From an uncultured Faecalibacterium sp. (GTDB lineage: Bacteria; Bacillota; Clostridia; Oscillospirales; Ruminococcaceae), in the NCBI GenBank assembly GCA_934553285.1, contig CAKTFD010000057.1, positions 1-14,387 on the forward strand: 14,387 bases of DNA. The letters are read 5' to 3'. Both the position numbers and the translations under genes were made by a program. The notes below the pieces were generated by a model, which had not been told where the DNA came from, ran no database searches, and saw nothing but the letters and a program-made list of their open reading frames with translations. Shown here piece after piece: positions 1-7,159 of the stretch; within the stretch, counting starts at the first letter, position 1, and every line of letters begins with the position of its first letter.

Positions 1-384
1 GATATGCCGGTGGGCAGGCTGACTTTGGAGCAGGCGCTGCAATACCGCTGGCTGCCCATCAAGGAGATGTACCAGACCGTCTATGAAACAAGCCTGCTGC
101 AGGAGGGGCTGGAACGCGGGGTAAACTTTACACCAGTGGGCGGCATCCGCAGCGCGTCTTACGGCGGACCGGCGCTCAAAATGATCCCGGCGGTCTACTA
201 CCGCAGACCGGATCTCAGCTTTGCGCGGGTGCTGGACTGGGGTAGGGGACACCGGTTTGGCGTCGTGCTGGGGCCAAAACGCGAGGACCCCATCGTGATG
301 GCCTATGTCCGCGCCTTGCAGCAGCAGCTGCCGCCCCTTGCAGAAAAGCTGTTCGGCATGGAGCTGGAAGCGGTGGAAATGTGA
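1..384 (+). CDS. C-terminal fragment of a probable LysR-type transcriptional regulator (5' end outside window)
   Basis: The reading frame is open from the first base and stops at TGA 382-384, so only the last ~127 residues are present. There is no ribosome binding site before the ATG at position 4, so that ATG is probably internal. The pattern fits the end of a LysR substrate-binding domain: a leader of the type LTLEQALQYRWLPI, a middle segment, a hydrophobic stretch ALKMIPAVYYRRPDL, then RFGVVLGPKREDPIVMAYVRAL, where LysR proteins usually have the last strand and helix (xxLVxRKxxxPxxxxFxxxL). If correct, it binds a small effector and DNA; neither can be named from this fragment. The helix-turn-helix that would prove the family lies outside the window, so the family call is tentative. 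The gene is convergent with the ABC exporter operon, and the two are separated by repeats and a terminator. Confidence 0.5.
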   Translation, partial: DMPVGRLTLEQALQYRWLPIKEMYQTVYETSLLQEGLERGVNFTPVGGIRSASYGGPALKMIPAVYYRRPDLSFARVLDWGRGHRFGVVLGPKREDPIVMAYVRALQQQLPPLAEKLFGMELEAVEM

Positions 385-386
385 AG

Positions 387-439
387 AAACTCCCCCAGTC
401 GCCTGCGGCGACAGCCCCCTCGGAGATGGGGCCTTTGGC
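387..439 (-). repeat. Intergenic palindromic repeat, copy 1 (inverted relative to copy 2)
   Basis: This short GC-rich element begins AAACTCCCCCAG, carries a small hairpin (GTCGCC 398-403 / GGCGAC 407-412), continues CAGCCCCCTC and ends GGGGCCTTTGGC. The reverse complement of 483-542 has the same order of blocks: AAACTCCCTCAG, hairpin, CAGCTCCCTC, GGAGCCTCTGGC. The central hairpin differs in sequence between the copies but is kept as a hairpin. It begins two bases after the stop codon of the upstream gene. I recall similar GAGGGAG-type intergenic repeats in Faecalibacterium-like genomes, but that is memory, not a search result. Confidence 0.65.
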
Positions 440-482
440 ATAACGGCGCAGTTCCCGGTAAAACATAAAAGTGTCCCTTTTC

Positions 483-542
483 GCCAGAGGCTCCCTCTTT
501 GAGGGAGCTGGCAAAGCCGGTAGGCTTTGCCTGAGGGAGTTT
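483..542 (+). repeat. Intergenic palindromic repeat, copy 2
   Basis: This copy reads GCCAGAGGCTCCCTC, then GAGGGAGCTG, a hairpin (GCAAAGCC 511-518 / GGCTTTGC 523-530), then CTGAGGGAGTTT. It is the mirror image of the copy at 387-439, so the two lie tail to tail about 43 bp apart. CTCCCTC 491-497 can also pair with GAGGGAG 501-507. In RNA, the two copies could pair with each other through their outer CTCCC/GGGAG blocks. Confidence 0.65.
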
Positions 543-550
543 ATACAAAA

Positions 551-600
551 GAGCACTTGCTGCCCTCGGAAGAAAAGGCGGCAGGTGCTCTTTTTGTTGT
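551..600. terminator. Bidirectional intrinsic terminator between convergent genes
   Basis: A 14-bp stem is formed by GAGCACTTGCTGCC (551-564) and GGCGGCAGGTGCTC (577-590), with two G-T wobbles and a 12-nt loop. On the plus strand it is followed by TTTTTGTTGT (591-600). On the minus strand it is followed by TTTTGTATAA, because the plus strand has TTATACAAAA at 541-550. It can therefore end both the rightward gene and the leftward exporter operon, whose stop codon is at 622-624. Confidence 0.85.
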
Positions 601-621
601 TATAACGCGATGACAGGTGCT

Positions 622-2433
622 TTAATCCACTACATCCTCGAACTGGCTGTTGTACAGGTCGGCGTAGAAACCGCCTGCCTCGATCAGCTGGTCGTGGGTG
701 CCCTGCTCCACAATGTCGCCGTCCCGCATCACAAGGATGAGGTCGGCATCCCGGATGGTGGAAAGGCGGTGGGCGATGACAAAGCTGGTGCGGCCCTCCA
801 TCAGGCGGTCCATGGCGGTCTGGATACGCTGCTCAGTGCGGGTATCCACGCTGCTGGTGGCTTCGTCCAGGATCAGGATGCGGTTATCCGCCAGAATGGT
901 GCGGGCGATGGTGAGCAGCTGCTTCTGCCCCTGGCTTACGTTGGAGGCATCCTCGTTCAGCTCCATCTGGTAGCCGCCGGGCAGGGTGCGGATAAAGTGG
1001 TCGGCGTTGGCGGCCTTGGCGGCGGCGATCACCTCTTCATCGGTGGCATCCAGCCGCCCGTAGCGGATATTTTCCATGATGGTACCCTTGAACAGCCAGG
1101 TGTCCTGCAGCACCATGCCAAAGCCCTCGCGCAGTGCGCTGCGGTCAAAGTCCCGCACATCGTGGCCGTTCAGGGAGATGGAACCGGCGTCCACATCATA
1201 AAAGCGCATCAGCAGCTTGACCATGGTGGTCTTGCCCGCGCCGGTGGGACCTACGATGGCCACCTTCTGGCCGGGCTGCACCGTGCAGCTGAAATCGTGG
1301 ATGATGGTCTTTTCCGGGGTGTAGCCGAAGCGGACATGGTCAAAGGTGACCTGGCCATTGATGCAGGCGGGGTCGGCGCGGCGGGCGGGGTCGGCCAGCT
1401 GGTCCTCCTCCGGCTCGTTCAAAAACTCGAACACGCGCTCGGCGGCAGCGGCCATGCTCTGCAGCATGTTGCTTACCTGCGACAGCTGCTGGATGGGCTG
1501 GGTAAAGTTTTTCACATACTGGATAAAGGCCTGGATATCGCCGATGGTGATAACGCCGTTGGCGGCAAAGATGCTGCCTACGATGGCCACGGCCACATAG
1601 CCCAGGTTGCCCACAAAGTTCATGATGGGCATCATCAGGCCGGAGAGGAACTGGCTCTTCCAGGCGGATTCGTACAGCTTATCGTTGGCGGCGTTGAAAT
1701 CGGCCAGCACCACGGCCTCGCGGTTGAAAGCCTTTACCACGTTGTGGCCGGAATAAACTTCTTCGACCTGGCCGTTGACCACGCCCAGGGTGGCCTGCTG
1801 TGCTTTAAAATATTTCTGGCTGAACTTGACCACCAGCAGCACCAGCACCAGAGATACCGGCAGGATCAAAAGGGCGATCAGGGTCATGCGGGGGCTGATG
1901 GACAGCATCATCACCAGTACGCCGATCATGGTGGTCACGCTGGTGATGAGCTGGGTGATGCTCTGGTTCAGGCTCTGCCCCAGGGTGTCTACATCGTTGG
2001 TGATGCGGGAGAGCACCTCGCCCACGGTGCGTTTTTCAAAGTAGGCCAGGGGCAGGCGGTCGATCTTTTCACTGATCTGACGGCGGAAATCGTAGCAGAC
2101 TTTCTGGGAAAGGCCGGTCATCAGCCAGCCCTGGATAAAGCTGAATGCACTGCTCAGCAGATACATCCCCAGCAAAAACAGCAGAATGCGGCCGATATAC
2201 TCAAAATCGATGCTGCCGGTGCCGCGCAGCCGGGCAATCCAGCCGGTGGCCAGCGCCGTGGTGGCCTTTGCCAGCACCTTGGGACCTGCGATGTTGAAGA
2301 TAGTGGACAGAACAGCAAACAGCATGGCTGCCGCAAGGGGCAGCTTGTAGTGGCTCATGGTCTGGATGAGCTGCCGCAGCGTGCCTTTAAAGTCCTTAGC
2401 GCGCTCGGTGGTGGGACGTCCGGGTCTTGGCAT
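622..2433 (-). CDS. ABC exporter half-transporter, catalytically competent subunit (TM288/BmrD-like)
   Basis: This 603-residue protein is a fused membrane-ATPase half of a type IV ABC exporter. It has an N-terminal six-helix membrane domain and a C-terminal nucleotide-binding domain. In the latter, Walker A is GPTGAGKTT (about residues 395-403), the signature is NVSQGQKQL (about 496-504), Walker B is ILILDEATSSVD (about 519-530) and the switch histidine is in IAHRLST. The signature is SQGQ rather than SGGQ, while Walker B keeps the catalytic Glu. That is the combination of the TM288-type subunit in heterodimeric exporters. I place the start at ATG 2433-2431, because AAGGAGGG (2449-2442) lies 8 nt upstream. 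A GTG at 2442 would overlap that Shine-Dalgarno. The start is 1 nt past the stop of the upstream ABC gene (2435), so the two are translationally coupled. The substrate cannot be read from sequence; efflux of a drug, lipid or peptide is typical. Confidence 0.93.
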   Translation of the reverse strand: MPRPGRPTTERAKDFKGTLRQLIQTMSHYKLPLAAAMLFAVLSTIFNIAGPKVLAKATTALATGWIARLRGTGSIDFEYIGRILLFLLGMYLLSSAFSFIQGWLMTGLSQKVCYDFRRQISEKIDRLPLAYFEKRTVGEVLSRITNDVDTLGQSLNQSITQLITSVTTMIGVLVMMLSISPRMTLIALLILPVSLVLVLLVVKFSQKYFKAQQATLGVVNGQVEEVYSGHNVVKAFNREAVVLADFNAANDKLYESAWKSQFLSGLMMPIMNFVGNLGYVAVAIVGSIFAANGVITIGDIQAFIQYVKNFTQPIQQLSQVSNMLQSMAAAAERVFEFLNEPEEDQLADPARRADPACINGQVTFDHVRFGYTPEKTIIHDFSCTVQPGQKVAIVGPTGAGKTTMVKLLMRFYDVDAGSISLNGHDVRDFDRSALREGFGMVLQDTWLFKGTIMENIRYGRLDATDEEVIAAAKAANADHFIRTLPGGYQMELNEDASNVSQGQKQLLTIARTILADNRILILDEATSSVDTRTEQRIQTAMDRLMEGRTSFVIAHRLSTIRDADLILVMRDGDIVEQGTHDQLIEAGGFYADLYNSQFEDVVD

Positions 2434-2434
2434 A

Positions 2435-4734
2435 TCACTCACCCTCCTTTTCCGTATTCAAAGTATCCAGCGCCAGCTCCTTCTGGCTCAGCTGGCTGCG
2501 GGCGATCTCCTGATATTCCGGGCAGCTGACCATCAGCTGGGCGTGGGTGCCCTTGCCCACCAGCCTGCCCTCGTCCAGCACAAGGATCTGGTTCGCGTGC
2601 AGCACGGTGGAGATGCGCTGTGCTACGATGATAACGGTGGCGTTGTCGGTCTGCGCCTTCAAAGCGCGGCGCAGCGCCACATCGGTCTTGTAGTCCAGCG
2701 CCGAGAAGCTGTCGTCAAACAGGTAGACCTTGGGGGCCTTGGCGATGGCACGGGCGATGGAGAGCCGCTGCTTCTGCCCGCCGGACACATTGGAGCCGCC
2801 CTGTGCGATGGGGCTTGCATAGCCCTCGGGCTTTGCCTCGATAAAATCGGTAGCCTGTGCGATGGCAGCGGCTTTCTGCATCTGTGCATCGGTGATAGCT
2901 TCGCCGCCGAATTTCAGGTTGCTGGCAATGGTACCGCTGAACAGCACCCCCTTCTGGGGCACATAGCCCAGCAGGTCGTGCAGCTGTGCCTGCGGCATTG
3001 CGCGGACATCGATGCCGTCCACGGTCACTCTGCCGCCGGTCACATCGTAAAAGCGGGGAATGAGGTTGAGCAGGGTGGACTTGCCGCAGCCGGTGGAGCC
3101 GATGATGGCGGTGGTCTCGCCGGGCTTTGCGGTAAAGCTGATGTGCTCCAGCGCGTCGCTGTCCGCACCGGGATACCGGAAGCTCACATCCTCAAACTGT
3201 ACAAGACCCTGCCAGTCGGTATGCGCCTGTGCAGCCTTTGCAGCGGCTTCGTCCGGGTCGTGGATGGTAGCTTTGGTGCGGATGACCTCATCGATACGGT
3301 CTGCGGCCACACCGGCACGGGGCAGCATCACGGCCACCATGGCCAGCATCAGGAAGGACATGACGATCTGCATGGTGTAGGTGATAAAGGCGATCATCTC
3401 ACCCACCTGCATGGTACCGGCATCCATGGCCTTGCCGCCGAACCAGACGATGAGCAGGCTGGTGCCGTTCATGATCAGGGTCATAAAGGGCATCATGGCC
3501 ACCATGGCACGGTTGGTGAACAGCTGGGTGCCCATCAGATCCCGGTTGGCCTTATCAAAGCGCTGTTCCTCAAACTTTTCGCGGCTGAATGCACGCACCG
3601 GCATGATGCCGGTCAGGATCTCGCGGCTGACAAGGTTCAGCCGGTCCACCAGCTGCTGCATCACCTTGAATTTGGGCATAGCAACGCTCATCAGGAAGAG
3701 CATCAGCAACAAAAGCAGTGCCACATCCAGCACCACGATCCAGGAAAGGCCGCTGCTGCTGCCCACAACGTGCAGCACGCCGCCGATGCCCAGAATGGGT
3801 GCGTACGCCACCATGCGCAGCAGGATCACGCAGACGAACTGCACCTGCTGGATATCGTTGGTGGTGCGGGTGATGAGGGAAGCGGTGGAAAAATTCTCGA
3901 TCTCCGCATTGGAAAAACCGATGACGCTGGAAAAGGTCTCCCGGCGCAGGTCGCGGCCGATGGCGGCGGACACCCGGGAGGCAAGGAAGCCTACCGCTAC
4001 CGCCACCGCTACCATCAGCAGGGTAAGCGCCAGCATCTGGCCGCCCACCCGGAACAGGTACCGCATCTGCACATCGTGGGCAACGCCCTGTGCCTCGTAT
4101 TCCAGCTGTACCAGCAGCAGGGACTGGCTTTTCAGGTTTTCCAGCATGGTGTCGTCCAGCTGGTTCATGGCACCGTCCAGCTGCTTTTGCAGCATGCTGC
4201 GGTCAAAACCGGGCATCTGGCGCATGGCGGCAAACTGGCTGCATACGGTGTCCAGGTCTGCTGCCGTGGGGGCAACGGTCTCGGTGTCGGTTTCCGCAGC
4301 GGCAGAGGGCATCTCGGCAAGGCCGGTCATGCCCATGGCGGTCTGCCCGGCGGGGGCGTTGGCTGCCTGTGCAGAGCGGCCATATACAGCACGATGTCCG
4401 GGGTGGTCACGGCGTCTTCCAGCGCAGTGCGCTCGGCCTCGGTCAGGTCGGAGCGCAGCTGCAGTACGCCATCGTCCTGCAGATAATACTGGTAGGCGTT
4501 TTGCAGCTTCTGCGCATCTTCCTCGTTCATCAGCAGGCTCAATGCGTCCAGCGTACTCTTGCGCACCGTCTGGGGCAGGGGGCTTTCAATGCCGCCCTGC
4601 TGGATGCCGGTATCCACGATCTTGCTGGTGTAGTCCGGCAGTGCAAGGTCACAGTACGCCTGCACGAACAGCAGTGCGACCACGACCAGGCAGACCGCCC
4701 AGTGCCGGGCCAGCTGCTTAAAGATCTTTATCAT
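2435..4734 (-). pseudogene. Frameshifted ABC exporter half-transporter (TM287/BmrC-like subunit), partner of the downstream ABC gene
   Basis: Two frames together encode one exporter half. The first runs from ATG 4734 (SD AAGGGAG at 4744-4750) through TM1 (about residues 12-30) into a soluble region and stops at 4327. The second continues the same protein from about 4374 to TGA 2435. Joining them near 4366-4376, where one base seems lost after codon 121 (MAAL, then AQAANAPAG), gives about 766 residues. The family plan is then TM1, an unusually long extracytoplasmic loop of roughly 180 residues, five more helices and the ATPase domain. Walker A is GSTGCGKST (near 3074-3100), the signature is VSGGQKQR and Walker B is YLFDDSFSALD. 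The second Asp replaces the catalytic Glu, as in the degenerate-site subunit of heterodimeric exporters. The start overlaps the marR-like gene by 17 bp. The ATG at 4336 has no ribosome binding site and would lack TM1, so independent translation is unlikely. A sequencing error is a live alternative to a real mutation. Confidence 0.8.
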
Positions 4735-5227
4735 GGTTCGTTTCTCCCTTCGGGTCAATGTTGCGCGCGGCATTTTCCGCAAGAATAGCATCCATCAGCG
4801 CGCCGCGCAGCGCGTCCATCTGGGCTACCTGCTCCGGCTCTAACCGTGCCATTACGCTGGTAAAGTAGTCGCGCAGAGCCTGCTCACACTGGTGGCACAG
4901 CTCATACCCCTTGGGGGTGATGCGCACCAGCGTTTTGCGGCGGTCGGCGGGGTCCGCCTCCCGCACCACGGTGCCGTCCTGCTCCATCAGCCGCAGCCCG
5001 CGCGAGACCGCCGGCAGCGGCTGGCGGATCTCCCGGGCAAGGTCGGAAACATAGATGGCACCGTCCTTTCCGTGGCAGTTGATGGAATGCAGCAGGCCTT
5101 CCAGCATATTGAAGTGGCATTTGGGGCAACCGGCCAGCGCCGCCCGCATCCCGGCTTTGGATGCCTTGCTCAGCTGCCCGATAAAGTGGCACATCCCCTG
5201 AAAACTGGGGGTGCTTGGCTCGAACAC
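4718..5227 (-). CDS. MarR-family transcriptional regulator, cysteine-rich
   Basis: This 169-residue winged-helix regulator is the first gene of the exporter operon and probably its repressor. The wing and recognition-helix region is clear: YVSDLAREIRQPLPAVSRGL (about 59-78), then LMEQDGTVVREADPADRRKT with the usual MarR wing DxxDRR, then VRITPKGYEL. I choose GTG 5227-5225 as start because GAGGAGGG lies 6 nt upstream. An open frame reaches further, to 5317, but that would run through the promoter and operator. The C-terminus overlaps the first ABC gene by 17 bp, implying coupled translation. The protein has six cysteines (13, 34, 37, 51, 111, 114), including CPKC and CHQC pairs, which is unusual for the family. 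A perfect palindrome just upstream suggests autoregulation. The inducer is unknown. Confidence 0.92.
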   Translation of the reverse strand: MFEPSTPSFQGMCHFIGQLSKASKAGMRAALAGCPKCHFNMLEGLLHSINCHGKDGAIYVSDLAREIRQPLPAVSRGLRLMEQDGTVVREADPADRRKTLVRITPKGYELCHQCEQALRDYFTSVMARLEPEQVAQMDALRGALMDAILAENAARNIDPKGETNHDKDL

Positions 5228-5253
5228 AACAGTCCCTCCTCGTTTGCATTTTG

Positions 5254-5277
5254 AATACTTAACAGCTGTTAAGTATT
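5254..5277. promoter_or_regulatory. Perfect 24-bp palindrome, probable MarR operator
   Basis: AATACTTAACAG is followed immediately by its exact reverse complement, giving 12+12 bp with no spacer. Size, symmetry and AT-rich composition match MarR-family operators. It lies 27 bp before the GTG start of the MarR gene and about 11 bp past the -10 box of its promoter. A bound dimer would therefore cover the start of transcription and block the whole marR-ABC-ABC operon. Assignment to this MarR is inference from position. Confidence 0.8.
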
Positions 5278-5288
5278 GACGATTGATA

Positions 5289-5317
5289 ATAATATCCCTT
5301 TTACAGCCGGATTGCAA
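5289..5317 (-). promoter_or_regulatory. Sigma-A-type promoter of the marR-ABC operon
   Basis: Reading leftward, TTGCAA (5317-5312) is the -35 box and TATTAT (5294-5289) the -10 box, separated by exactly 17 bp. Transcription would start near 5282, within a few bases of the palindromic operator at 5254-5277. The -10 box matches 5 of 6 consensus positions and the -35 box 4 of 6. Confidence 0.65.
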
Positions 5318-5441
5318 GGGAATAGGGAAATGTTAAACAAAAATTCACAAAGATCTTGAGCGGTCTGCCAGGGCAGCACGGCCTGCCTGCTGCATAAATA
5401 TAAAGGAAGAAAAGCTGGAACAGCAAAAACGGAGGGCAGCA

Positions 5442-6440
5442 ATGGAAGAACAGCTACAAAGGATCCTGCAGGTATTTGGTGGTTTGGCGCTGTTTTTATA
5501 CGGGACGGACACCCTGTGCCGGGCGGTGCAGCAGGGGGCGGGCAAACGGCTGCGCAGCCTGCTGGCGCACTGCACGGCAAACCCGGTGGCAGGGCTGCTG
5601 ACCGGGGCAGCGGTAACAGCACTGCTGCAAAGCAGCTCGGCCGTTACGGTAATGGTCATCGCCTTTCTGGCGGCGGGCCTGCTGCAGCTGCGGCAGGCAG
5701 TGCCGGTAGTATTCGGGGCCAACATCGGCACCACAGTCACAGCGCAGCTGCTGGCGTTCCGGCTGGAGAGCTGGCGGTATCTGCTGCTATTTGGCGGGGT
5801 GCTGCTCTGCCTGGCCTGCAAAAACTGGCGCGGCCGCTGTGCAGGGGAGGCGGTATTCGGTTTCGGGCTGCTGTTCGAGGGCATTACGGTGATGCGCAGC
5901 GCCCTGGAACCGCTGCTGCAGCATCCGCTGTTCCGGCAGCAGCTGGCCCGGGTACTGCAAAGCCCCTGGCAGGGGCTGGCGGCAGGCATCTGCATGACCC
6001 TGACGGTGCAGAGCAGCTCTGCTACGGTAGCCCTGCTGCAAAGCCTGGCGGCACAGCCCGGGGCAGACGGCGTACACAGTGTGCTGGGGCTTGCGGGGGC
6101 GATCCCCATCCTGCTGGGCGATAACATCGGCACCACCATCACGGCTGTGCTGGCCTCCATCGGGCAGAGCAGGGATGCCAAGCGGGTGGCAGCTGCCCAT
6201 GCCATCTTCAACCTGTCCGGCGCGGTGGTATGCTGCGCCCTGCTGCAGCCTTTTACAGCGCTGGTGCAGTGGTGCTCGCCCACGGGGGCGGAGTGTACCG
6301 TCCTTGCACGGCAGATCGCCAATGCACACACCCTGTTCAACGGGCTGTGTGCGCTGGTATGGCTGCCGCTGACCGGGCAGATGGTACGGCTGGTGTGTGT
6401 GCTGCTGCCGGATAAAAACCGCCCGCCGGAACGGTTGTAA
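5442..6440 (+). CDS. Na+/phosphate cotransporter-family membrane protein without PhoU domain
   Basis: This 332-residue integral membrane protein has the two inverted repeats of the Na/Pi cotransporter family (NptA-like). Repeat 1 has GGLALFLYGT near the N-terminus, then LLQSSSAVTV (about 61-70) and FGANIGTTVTAQLL. Repeat 2 has LTVQSSSATVALLQ (about 187-200) and GDNIGTTITAVLA. The paired QSSSA motifs form the substrate/sodium site in this family. It ends soon after the transmembrane region, whereas many bacterial homologues, including the one at 7827-9605 here, carry about 200 further residues of PhoU domain. ATG 5442 has GGAGGG (5431-5436) 5 nt upstream. It is divergent from the MarR operon. 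I found no convincing promoter in 5318-5430. Phosphate is the family substrate, but other anions are possible for a PhoU-less member. Confidence 0.9.
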   Translation: MEEQLQRILQVFGGLALFLYGTDTLCRAVQQGAGKRLRSLLAHCTANPVAGLLTGAAVTALLQSSSAVTVMVIAFLAAGLLQLRQAVPVVFGANIGTTVTAQLLAFRLESWRYLLLFGGVLLCLACKNWRGRCAGEAVFGFGLLFEGITVMRSALEPLLQHPLFRQQLARVLQSPWQGLAAGICMTLTVQSSSATVALLQSLAAQPGADGVHSVLGLAGAIPILLGDNIGTTITAVLASIGQSRDAKRVAAAHAIFNLSGAVVCCALLQPFTALVQWCSPTGAECTVLARQIANAHTLFNGLCALVWLPLTGQMVRLVCVLLPDKNRPPERL

Positions 6441-6463
6441 ACGGCAGCAGGGCATGGTATACT
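6435..6463 (+). promoter_or_regulatory. Candidate promoter for the sortase gene
   Basis: TTGTAA (6435-6440) and TATACT (6458-6463) are separated by 17 bp. The -35 box overlaps the last codons and the TAA stop of the preceding transporter gene. Transcription would start near 6470, about 36 bp before the sortase start. It suggests that the sortase need not depend on read-through from the transporter. Confidence 0.55.
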
Positions 6464-6505
6464 GAAACAGGATACCTATTTATAATAAAGTAAAGGATGA
6501 GTGCA

Positions 6506-7159
6506 ATGAAACGGAAGATCGGCAAGCTGTGCATGGCGCTGGGCGTTTTGCTGATCCTGAGCGCCGCCGGACTGCTGGGGTATAACCGGTGGGATGCTTC
6601 CCGGGCGGAAAAAGCCTCGCAGGAAGTATTGGGCGAGCTGGAACAGACGATGCAGCAGACTATTACGGAATACCGGCAGGAGCCTGCGGCGCCGCTGCAG
6701 CCGCTGCTGGACCCGGCACAGGAGATGACCACCGTAGAGGTGGAGGGAGAAGCGTACATTGGGGTATTGTCTATCCCGGCGGCGGGGCTGGAACTGCCGG
6801 TAATGGCCCAGTGGAGCTATGCGGGGCTTAAAGTGGCCCCCGGGCGCTACAGCGGCACCACCTATGGGGATGATCTGGTGCTCTGCGGCCACAACTACGC
6901 AAAGCATTTCAGCCCCATCAAGTGGCTGTCTATCGGCACGCCGGTGTATTTTACGGACGCGGAGGGCCTGCGCTGGAGCTATGAGGTGGACAGCGTGGAA
7001 ACGCTGCAGCCTACCCAGATCGAGGAGATGACCACCGACACGGAGATGGATACCTGGGACCTGACCCTGTTTACCTGCACTGCCGGCGGCAGCGCCCGCT
7101 ATGCGGTGCGCTGCGTACGCACAGGCTATCCCGTCCGTACAGCGGACACGGCGAAGTAA
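6506..7159 (+). CDS. Sortase (membrane-anchored transpeptidase), class not certain
   Basis: This 217-residue sortase anchors surface proteins to the cell wall or joins pilin subunits. Residues about 8-27 form an N-terminal signal-anchor helix after a basic MKRKIGK, so the catalytic part lies outside the cell. The beta-barrel core runs from about 80 to 207, with the catalytic His in LCGHNYAKHFSPI (His129), the Cys in TLFTCTAGGSARYAV (Cys191), and Arg198 as the likely third residue, 7 after the Cys. The short gap from Cys to Arg is more like class D/E/F than class A. I choose ATG 6506 because AAAGGA (6493-6497) is well placed for it. An in-frame ATG at 6497 sits inside that Shine-Dalgarno. No LPXTG-type substrate or pilin gene lies nearby, so it may serve targets elsewhere. 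Confidence 0.9.
   Translation: MKRKIGKLCMALGVLLILSAAGLLGYNRWDASRAEKASQEVLGELEQTMQQTITEYRQEPAAPLQPLLDPAQEMTTVEVEGEAYIGVLSIPAAGLELPVMAQWSYAGLKVAPGRYSGTTYGDDLVLCGHNYAKHFSPIKWLSIGTPVYFTDAEGLRWSYEVDSVETLQPTQIEEMTTDTEMDTWDLTLFTCTAGGSARYAVRCVRTGYPVRTADTAK

Noticed and set aside
610..2529. Long rightward frame (639 codons) opposite the second ABC gene
   Set aside because: It is antisense to a gene with all ABC motifs, is rich in His, Gln and Gly as expected of a GC-rich antisense frame, and has no ribosome binding site.
2435..4336. Separate ABC gene starting at ATG 4336
   Set aside because: It has no Shine-Dalgarno, lacks TM1, and its sequence continues upstream in frame with the family after correcting one base. 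It is treated as part of the frameshifted gene.
2357..4486. Long rightward frame (709 codons) opposite the first ABC gene
   Set aside because: It is an antisense shadow with His/Gln/Gly-rich composition and no recognisable domain.
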